Shown here in pieces: positions 1-4,998 of a stretch of DNA of 5,923 nucleotides; the first letter of the stretch is position 1, and each line of letters starts with the position of its first letter. Under the pieces are notes generated by a model. That model saw only the letters and a list, made by a program, of their open reading frames with translations, had not been told where the DNA came from and did no database searches. The DNA is from Bacteroidota bacterium (lineage in GTDB: Bacteria > Bacteroidota > Bacteroidia > J057): positions 1 to 5,923 of the forward strand of contig CAUJFT010000200.1 of the NCBI GenBank assembly GCA_963169475.1, written 5' to 3'. The translations under genes were made by a program, and so were the position numbers.

Positions 1-1
1 C

Positions 2-43
2 TCCCAATCCGGTAATTATGTTACCAAGTTCGTCAAAATGTAA
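2..43 (+). CDS. C-terminal end of an upstream gene (partial)
   Basis: Only the last 13 codons and a TAA stop are present; the frame is open to the window edge and ends in SGNYVTKFVKM. The stop lies 34 bases before a strong + strand intrinsic terminator, which is what makes this frame the likely end of a real gene; the other two + frames stop at 13-15 and 48-50. The ending, a short beta-strand-like stretch with VTKFVK, resembles the last strand of the type A sorting domain that closes many Bacteroidota proteins secreted by the type IX system. That is a weak resemblance over very few residues, and the product cannot be named. Confidence 0.45.
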   Translation, partial: SQSGNYVTKFVKM

Positions 44-77
44 TCCTTAACAGGATAAAATATCTTCTTCACTAAGC

Positions 78-110
78 AGCAGCGGTACTATTCTGTATCG
101 CTGCTTTTTT
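78..110 (+). terminator. Strong rho-independent terminator
   Basis: An 11-bp stem pairs AGCAGCGGTAC (78-88) with GTATCGCTGCT (95-105), with a single G-U pair, around the 6-base loop TATTCT. It is followed directly by a run of T residues to 110. The T-run is on the + strand, so it terminates the gene ending at 43. On the - strand the hairpin has no T-tract after it. Confidence 0.9.
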
Positions 111-144
111 CGTGCTAAAAAAAGAACTGTAAGAGTAGAAAAAT

Positions 145-337
145 TTATATCATTACAAACTCAACGCCATTCCACTCTTCTGTTTCTATGAGTTTGTGTT
201 TTTTATCTATCATCAATTTAGGGTAGTTTTCTTTAAAAATCAAACCTTTTTATCATCAATTCGTAGAACCCTAATTGGGGCGAAGATTTTTCGCCTTTTT
301 CTTTTAAAGAGATAAAACCACCATTAACCTTGTCGTA
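145..337 (-). pseudogene. Possible frame-broken remnant of an unrecognised gene
   Basis: Read on the - strand, two adjacent frames give protein-like sequence that joins if one base is removed from a homopolymer. The upstream frame (337 down to a stop at 233-235) includes NGGFISLKEKGEKSS and GFYELMIKRFDF. The downstream frame, entered at the A-run at 235-239 (T-run on the - strand), continues KENYPKLMIDKKHKL and IETEEWNGVEFVMI to a TAA at 145-147. Dropping one T gives about 64 uninterrupted residues with a charged, globular-like composition. There is no obvious start, and the upper end abuts or overlaps the 5' end of the DUF4175 gene. It could be the decayed C-terminus of a lost gene, a sequencing indel in a small gene, or chance. 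I do not recognise the family. Confidence 0.3.
278..300 (+). terminator. Terminator-like hairpin before the DUF4175 gene
   Basis: GGCGAA (279-284) pairs with TTCGCC (290-295) around the 5-base loop GATTT, with a possible extra G-U pair (278/296), and is followed by TTTTT (296-300). It ends 38 bases before the ATG of the DUF4175 gene. As a + strand terminator it would either insulate that gene from upstream read-through, which would require a promoter after it, or act as a leader attenuator if the promoter lies earlier. The stem is short, so the strength is uncertain. No clear Bacteroidetes promoter is visible on either side. Confidence 0.45.
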
Positions 338-338
338 A

Positions 339-3300
339 ATGGAACAAAATAAACAGTTTGAACAACGCCTAAGTGAATTTAGAAAAAAATATTACGTTAA
401 TAAACTTCTTCGAGGCTCACTAATTCTGGCTATACTCACTGGTGCTATGCTATTTGTAGCGTTGATGAGTGAAGGAATTTTTGGATTTGGACCTGAAATA
501 CGGACAGGAATTGTTTATGCTATTGGAAGCATCTTTATTGGGGTATTATTAGCAATGGTAATGTATCCTATCACACAATTATTTAGGATTGCTCGTTCCA
601 TTTCTGATTTTCAAATTGCTGATATTGTCAAAAACCATTTTCCAGAAATTAATGATAAGCTACTAAATTTACTACAACTCCGAAAGCAGGCAGCCTCTGG
701 AAATGCATTGGTAGCAGCGGCTATCAATCGAAAAGCATCTGAAATAGTACCCGTTCGCCTTAGTTCTGCCATAAATCTTAATCTCAATTTAAAATATCTT
801 AGATGGTTAGCCTTAATAGGACTACTTTTCTTATTTGTTTATTGGGTTAAGCCGGAGCTTCTTTCTTCTGGGTCGTATCGCCTTATTAATTACACCGAGA
901 AATTTATCCCCCCTCCTCCTTTTCAAATAAAAATAAACGGGGTACCAGAAAAAGTAGTAGCGGGTGAGCCGATTAAGTTAACTATTACGGTAGATGGTAA
1001 AGAAATTCCCAAGGAGCTATCCATTTTTATCAAAAAAGCAGATGAAAGCGGATTCATTGATTACAATCTTGAAAAAGGAAAGCCAACCGAATTTTCTTAT
1101 ACCTTTTCAGACCTTAAGGAGGATTTTTCTTTTTATGTAGGAAATCCTGAAGTAAAAACAAACGAGTATAAAGTACATGTAATTAAAAGACCCTTTATAA
1201 AAAATTTTCGTGTAAAGGTTCAGAACCCTGCTTATACAGGACTAGGAATAGAAGAACTTGAACCCAACATAGGGGACTTCAAAGTACTAAAAGGGGCAGT
1301 AGTAACTTGGGAGATGGAAGCACAAGGGGACATTGAAGATGCGTATCTAATTCATAACAATATACCCGCTAAGTTTAGTAACATAAATGCAGAAAAAATG
1401 ACATATCGCCAGTCTATACTTGGTGATATATTTTATTACCTTTCTCTCACCTCCAAAGAAAAAATCGGAAATATTGACACCATTCGATACCAAATTCAGA
1501 CCTTGCAAGATAGGTTTCCGTCTATTTATGTAAACTCTCCTAATAGTGAATTTGTCGTAGATTTGGATCCTACTCTCCCTTTGGGGTTGGATATTGGAGA
1601 TGATTATGGCTTCTCTAAGATGACCTTATTTTATAGAACTACAAAATCTGGAGGTACATCTGCCGTAAGCCCCTCTTATAGTTCTTATCCTCTTTCGCTT
1701 AATCCTAGGTCCTTACTTCAAACGCTAAACTATACCCTTGACCTTACACAACTTGGGCTAAGAGAGGGCGATGAAATGGAATATTATGTAGAGGTATGGG
1801 ACAATGATGGGGTTTCGGGGAATAAGTCTAGCAAAAGTGCCATTTTCAAGGTGAAGCATCCTACATTAGATGCTAAGTATGATGAAGTTACCGAAAAACA
1901 GGAATCCGTAAAGGAGGACCTCAATAAGCTCAAACAAGAAGCCGACCAAATGATAGAGGAATACAAAAAGATGCAGGAAAAACTCCTCGACCAAAAACGG
2001 CTTTCATTTGATGATAAAAAGCAAACTCAAAGTATGCTCAAACAACATCAACAAATGATGGAGCAAATGCAGGATATTCGTCAAAAAATGGAGCAAGCGA
2101 AGGAGGAGTTGCAGAATAATCAAATGATTTCGGAGGAAACACTTAAAAAATATGAGGAGCTGAATAAACTTGTAGAGGAAATGAAGAATCCTGAATTGGA
2201 AAAATTCATAAAGGAAATGCAAGAAAAACTTGAAACCCTTACTCCGGAACAAATTAAAAATAAAATGGAGAACCTCCAGATGAAGGAAGAAGAAATGCAA
2301 AAAAGCATTGAACGGACGATGGAGTTATTGAAACAATTGGAGGTACAGCAGAAAATAGATGAGATTAAGAACAAATTGGATAATCTCAAAACAAAACAAG
2401 ATTTACTCAATGATAAAATGCAGAAGGCTCAATCTCCACAAGAGATGAAACAATTGGAGCAGGCTCAAAATGAGCTGAATAAGCAAATGGAGGGTATCGA
2501 AAAAGACTTGCAAGAGCTGGCAGAAAAGAAAGAAAAAACCGGTACGCCGGATAAAGACCTCATGAACGAATTGAAGAAAGACGCTAAGGATACAGAAGGA
2601 GAAATGGAAAATGCTTCCGAAGAAATGGAAAAATCGGCAGGAGAGCAACAATCTGGCGACTCTCAAAAGTCAGAACAGTCAAAACAAGGTGCTTCCAAAA
2701 AACAGAAAAGTGCCTCTAAAAAAATGAAGGAAATGTCTGACAAATTGAGTTCTATGCAGATGAAATCTCAAGAAAGTCAAGATGAGCAAAATTTAGAACA
2801 ACTCCGACAATTACTAGAAAACCTGCTCCGACTATCTTTTAGCCAAGAAGACCTCCGTAATGAAACACAAGCCCTTAAATTTAATGACCCTGCCCTAAAA
2901 GATAAAAGTCAAACGCAGAAAAAACTTCAAGACGACATGAAACTCGTCAGGGATAGCCTAGATGCACTTGCCAAAAAAGTAGTACAGATTAAGCAATTTG
3001 TGATGGATGAAAGTACAAAAATCACAGAATCTATGAAAAACTCTCAAACCCATTTCCGGAATAAAAATATCCCTATGACCACCCAGCAACAACATCTTGC
3101 TATGACGAGTATTAATAATCTAGCAAATATGCTTTCAGAAGTAATGAAGCAGATTCAGCAGCAAATGAAAAGCAATCAGAATAGCCAGGGGCAAGGAATG
3201 TGTCAAAAACCGGGCAATAAAAAAGGGAATAATCCGGGTATGCAGCAAATGGGGCAAAAACAAGGGCAGCTTAATGGAATGATGCAGCAGATGATGAACG

Positions 3301-3749
3301 GAGGAAATATGGATCCTAACAAATTAGCAGAAATGGCTGCCCAACAAGAGGCTATCCGAAAACAACTGAAAGAAATGCATGAAAAAATCAAGGGCGAAGA
3401 GGGGTCTGGCGGAATGCTCGGAGACATGGAAAAAGTAATGGAGCAGATGAAGGAGACTGAAACAGAGCTTGTAAATAAGCAGCTTACCGCCGAAACGATG
3501 ATGCGCCAACAACAGATTCTTTCGCGTCTCCTGCAAGCAGATAAATCGGTGAGAGAAAGGGAGCTAGACGAGAAAAGAGAGTCCAACACCGGTAGAGAGT
3601 TAGACCATAAAGCTCCTGAACAACTTTCTAAAGAAGAGTATAAAAATAAAATAAGGCAGGAATTACTTAAAACTAACAAAATGGAGTATTCCGGTGATTT
3701 TATTTATCTCATCGAACAATATTTTAAAAAAATAGAAGGAAACCGATAG
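339..3749 (+). CDS. DUF4175-like giant membrane-anchored coiled-coil protein
   Basis: The 1136-residue product resembles the DUF4175 proteins common in Bacteroidota, whose function is unknown to me. Hydrophobic segments lie at about residues 24-44, 56-80 and 153-170. With the N-terminus inside, everything after 171 would face the periplasm. Residues about 190-510 are beta-rich, with proline-aromatic patches such as FIPPPPF (189-195) and Ig-like strand patterning. From about 511 to 835 there is a very long Lys/Glu/Gln coiled coil with a Ser/Lys/Gln hinge near 765-800. Then come a compact LRLSFSQEDLR segment (830-840), more helix, a Met/Gln/Gly/Asn-rich stretch (about 936-995) with the only cysteine (C955), and a final helical end with YSGDFIYLIEQYFKKI (1117-1132). 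The ATG at 339 is preceded by TAA-rich sequence without a Shine-Dalgarno motif, as expected in this phylum. No catalytic motif is visible; a scaffold or envelope role is inference. The following ATPase gene starts 64 bases later and is probably in the same transcript. Confidence 0.85.
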   Translation: MEQNKQFEQRLSEFRKKYYVNKLLRGSLILAILTGAMLFVALMSEGIFGFGPEIRTGIVYAIGSIFIGVLLAMVMYPITQLFRIARSISDFQIADIVKNHFPEINDKLLNLLQLRKQAASGNALVAAAINRKASEIVPVRLSSAINLNLNLKYLRWLALIGLLFLFVYWVKPELLSSGSYRLINYTEKFIPPPPFQIKINGVPEKVVAGEPIKLTITVDGKEIPKELSIFIKKADESGFIDYNLEKGKPTEFSYTFSDLKEDFSFYVGNPEVKTNEYKVHVIKRPFIKNFRVKVQNPAYTGLGIEELEPNIGDFKVLKGAVVTWEMEAQGDIEDAYLIHNNIPAKFSNINAEKMTYRQSILGDIFYYLSLTSKEKIGNIDTIRYQIQTLQDRFPSIYVNSPNSEFVVDLDPTLPLGLDIGDDYGFSKMTLFYRTTKSGGTSAVSPSYSSYPLSLNPRSLLQTLNYTLDLTQLGLREGDEMEYYVEVWDNDGVSGNKSSKSAIFKVKHPTLDAKYDEVTEKQESVKEDLNKLKQEADQMIEEYKKMQEKLLDQKRLSFDDKKQTQSMLKQHQQMMEQMQDIRQKMEQAKEELQNNQMISEETLKKYEELNKLVEEMKNPELEKFIKEMQEKLETLTPEQIKNKMENLQMKEEEMQKSIERTMELLKQLEVQQKIDEIKNKLDNLKTKQDLLNDKMQKAQSPQEMKQLEQAQNELNKQMEGIEKDLQELAEKKEKTGTPDKDLMNELKKDAKDTEGEMENASEEMEKSAGEQQSGDSQKSEQSKQGASKKQKSASKKMKEMSDKLSSMQMKSQESQDEQNLEQLRQLLENLLRLSFSQEDLRNETQALKFNDPALKDKSQTQKKLQDDMKLVRDSLDALAKKVVQIKQFVMDESTKITESMKNSQTHFRNKNIPMTTQQQHLAMTSINNLANMLSEVMKQIQQQMKSNQNSQGQGMCQKPGNKKGNNPGMQQMGQKQGQLNGMMQQMMNGGNMDPNKLAEMAAQQEAIRKQLKEMHEKIKGEEGSGGMLGDMEKVMEQMKETETELVNKQLTAETMMRQQQILSRLLQADKSVRERELDEKRESNTGRELDHKAPEQLSKEEYKNKIRQELLKTNKMEYSGDFIYLIEQYFKKIEGNR

Positions 3750-3757
3750 CTTATCGG
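3743..3757 (+). other. Small hairpin over the DUF4175 stop codon
   Basis: CCGATA (3743-3748) pairs perfectly with TATCGG (3752-3757) around the 3-base loop GCT, so the TAG stop (3747-3749) sits in the stem and loop. No T-tract follows, so this is not an intrinsic terminator. It could slow 3' decay or influence coupling to the next gene, but a 6-bp palindrome can arise by chance. Confidence 0.3.
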
Positions 3758-3813
3758 AAATTCTTTCTAAATAATAAACTCACTTTTTCTGTCATCGTAT
3801 AAGTAATAAAGAA

Positions 3814-4254
3814 ATGAGAATGCAGGCACCTACTTCTAAATCCGATAGTTTTATGACACACTCAGAATTTGAATTGGAGAGTAATCCAAATGCAATAAAC
3901 GAGGTTGAAAATATTATTGACGAATTCAATCGTAAGCTCAAATTTAAAGAAGATGTTTTTGGTAATATAATGGTAGCGGTTACCGAAGCCGTTAATAACG
4001 CAATTTATCACGGTAACGCGGGAAACCAACAAAAAAAGGTACACCTTTGTTTCGATTTATCTAGCTCCTATAAACTCATTGTTAAGGTGAGAGATGAGGG
4101 CCCTGGTTTTGATATAGATAACCTCCCTGACCCAACCGCTCCCGAAAATATAGATAAGCCTGGGGGCAGAGGAGTTTTTTTAATGAGACATTTATCCGAT
4201 GACCTTTTTTTTAATAAAGAAGGTAGAGAAGCGGTAATGACCTTTAACATATAG
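3814..4254 (+). CDS. Stand-alone GHKL ATPase, RsbW/SpoIIAB-like
   Basis: The 146-residue product is a single HATPase_c domain, the size of anti-sigma-factor serine kinases. The N-box is TEAVNNAIYHGN (57-68), with the catalytic-type Glu58 and Asn61/Asn62. The G1 box is DEGPGFD (94-100), and the G2 lid is GGRGVFLMRHLSDD (117-130). There is no phospho-acceptor His, receiver or membrane segment, so it is a cytoplasmic protein rather than a sensor kinase. In the RsbW/SpoIIAB family such proteins bind ATP, phosphorylate an anti-sigma antagonist (STAS domain) and sequester a sigma factor; no such partner is encoded in this window, so the target is unknown. The start is uncertain: ATG 3814 follows an A-rich stretch, but ATG 3853 would remove 13 weakly conserved-looking residues and keep the whole fold. 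From memory, Bacteroidota often place such a gene directly before ybeY, as here. Confidence 0.85.
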   Translation: MRMQAPTSKSDSFMTHSEFELESNPNAINEVENIIDEFNRKLKFKEDVFGNIMVAVTEAVNNAIYHGNAGNQQKKVHLCFDLSSSYKLIVKVRDEGPGFDIDNLPDPTAPENIDKPGGRGVFLMRHLSDDLFFNKEGREAVMTFNI

Positions 4255-4311
4255 TTCTCCTCAAATTACCTCAATCTTGTTTTTTCGTGTTTTGGGATAT
4301 ACATAAATCAG

Positions 4312-4341
4312 GCAGAAGACACGCTTCTGTAGGGTTTTTTT
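4312..4341 (+). terminator. Terminator-like hairpin between ATPase gene and ybeY
   Basis: GCAGAAG (4312-4318) pairs with CTTCTGT (4324-4330), including one G-U pair, around the 5-base loop ACACG. After a four-base AGGG spacer comes a run of seven T (4335-4341). The spacer between stem and T-run weakens it as an intrinsic terminator. An alternative pairing exists between AAGAC (4316-4320) and GTCTT (4342-4346), so a switch-like leader is conceivable. Most simply, it ends the DUF4175-ATPase transcript or attenuates read-through into ybeY. Confidence 0.5.
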
Positions 4342-4429
4342 GTCTTGCTGTTAGTTATTGACGAAAAATAGAACAAAATCAATTGGATTTGCTTACGTTT
4401 TTTATATCACACTTTTTCTCTCGCCATAT

Positions 4430-4876
4430 ATGAAGGTATCCTCTATTGCTCCGCGTATTCATTTCTATAGTGAAGGCACTTCGTTTGTTCTTCCCTATAA
4501 AGCCAAAGTTAGGGCTTGGCTAGCAGGGCTTCTAATAGAAGCTGGCTATAAGCTCATAGCGTTAAACTATATATTTGTTACAGACAAAATTATTTTAACG
4601 CTAAATAAAAAACGCCTAAATCATAATTTTTATACTGATATTATCACATTTCCCTATCATGAAGCAGGAGACCTAAATCTCCATGCAGATATTTATATTA
4701 GTATAGAAAGAGTGCTTGAAAATGCCGAAATGCTGAACGTTTCTCCCATAGATGAGCTTCACCGAGTGATGATTCATGGAATCCTACACATGACAGGATA
4801 TGATGACCATTCGGAGGAGGATATTCTGGAAATGCGAGAGGCGGAGAACAAAGCCCTTGCCGGAAGAGGATATTAA
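4430..4876 (+). CDS. ybeY: Endoribonuclease YbeY (rRNA maturation factor)
   Basis: YbeY is a metal-dependent endoribonuclease of the UPF0054 family needed for 16S rRNA 3'-end processing and ribosome quality control. Counting from ATG 4430 the protein has 148 residues, close to the family length. The hallmark metal site is MIHGILHMTGYDDH, with His116, His120 and His127 as ligands, and the conserved TDIITFPY block is at 69-76. The His spacing is HX3HX6H, one residue longer than the HX3HX5H of the E. coli protein; I recall this longer form from Bacteroidota homologues. The frame stays open upstream to a TTG at 4358, which would add 24 hydrophobic residues. I prefer ATG 4430 because the extension is not part of the YbeY fold, and HFYSEG near the new N-terminus matches where homologues begin. 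No convincing terminator follows the stop. Confidence 0.92.
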   Translation: MKVSSIAPRIHFYSEGTSFVLPYKAKVRAWLAGLLIEAGYKLIALNYIFVTDKIILTLNKKRLNHNFYTDIITFPYHEAGDLNLHADIYISIERVLENAEMLNVSPIDELHRVMIHGILHMTGYDDHSEEDILEMREAENKALAGRGY

Positions 4877-4935
4877 ATAGACGGCGGACTCCTCTCTTTT
4901 TGTGGTCATTTCTCTTAAATTGTTTTAAAAAAGTG

Positions 4936-4943
4936 TACCTTTG
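4936..4943 (+). promoter_or_regulatory. Bacteroidetes -7 promoter box for the ABC-F gene
   Basis: TACCTTTG is an exact match to the TAnnTTTG -7 consensus of the Bacteroidetes primary sigma factor. It lies 55 bases before the ATG, implying a start of transcription near 4950 and an untranslated leader of about 50 bases. The -33 element is poor: the nearest TTG (4920-4922) is closer than the usual 19-21 bases, so the promoter may be weak or regulated, or the match may be fortuitous. Of the intergenic regions I scanned, this was the only exact -7 match. Confidence 0.55.
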
Positions 4944-4952
4944 TCCCGTGGT

Positions 4953-4992
4953 TTGAATCCTCTTTGATTCAATATAAGCCGCTTATTTTTTT
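4953..4992 (+). promoter_or_regulatory. Two tandem hairpins and T-run in the ABC-F leader
   Basis: The first hairpin pairs TTGAATC (4953-4959) with GATTCAA (4966-4972), a perfect 7-bp stem with a 6-base loop. Immediately after it, ATAAG (4974-4978) pairs with CTTAT (4982-4986) around CCG, and a T-run continues to 4992, six bases before the start codon. The second hairpin has the layout of a small intrinsic terminator, but its 5-bp AT-rich stem is weak. No ATG-initiated leader peptide lies between the promoter box and the gene. Leader attenuation is known for some antibiotic-resistance ABC-F genes; applying it here is inference. Confidence 0.35.
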
Positions 4993-4998
4993 GTAAAA

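Noticed and set aside
224..231. TAGTTTTC as a -7 promoter box with TTTG at 193-196
   Set aside because: It differs from the consensus at the last base and the spacing to the TTTG is about 27 bases, too long for the usual 19-21.
325..332. TAACCTTG as a -7 promoter box for the DUF4175 gene
   Set aside because: One mismatch to TAnnTTTG, no -33 element, and only six bases before the start codon, which would make the transcript nearly leaderless.
1784..2666. Several - strand open frames of 60-98 codons opposite the coiled-coil region
   Set aside because: They are rich in Leu, Phe, Ser, Ile and His, as expected from reading the antisense of Lys/Glu/Gln/Met codons, have no domain signal, and overlap each other and a strongly supported gene.
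1860..3530. Possible DNA repeats in the coiled-coil part of the DUF4175 gene
   Set aside because: Similar short words recur (GAAATG, ATGCAG, GAGCAAATG), but they reflect heptad-like amino-acid composition; I found no exact tandem unit and no CRISPR-like spacing.
3203..3679. A 158-codon - strand open frame opposite the C-terminal part of the DUF4175 gene
   Set aside because: Its Ser/Cys/Ile-rich product is the antisense of the Met/Gln/Gly-rich stretch; no recognisable motif, promoter or independent coding evidence.
4874..4920. An intrinsic terminator directly after ybeY
   Set aside because: There is a short T-run near 4900, but the GC-rich bases before it (GGCGGACTCCTC) do not form a stem with a workable loop.
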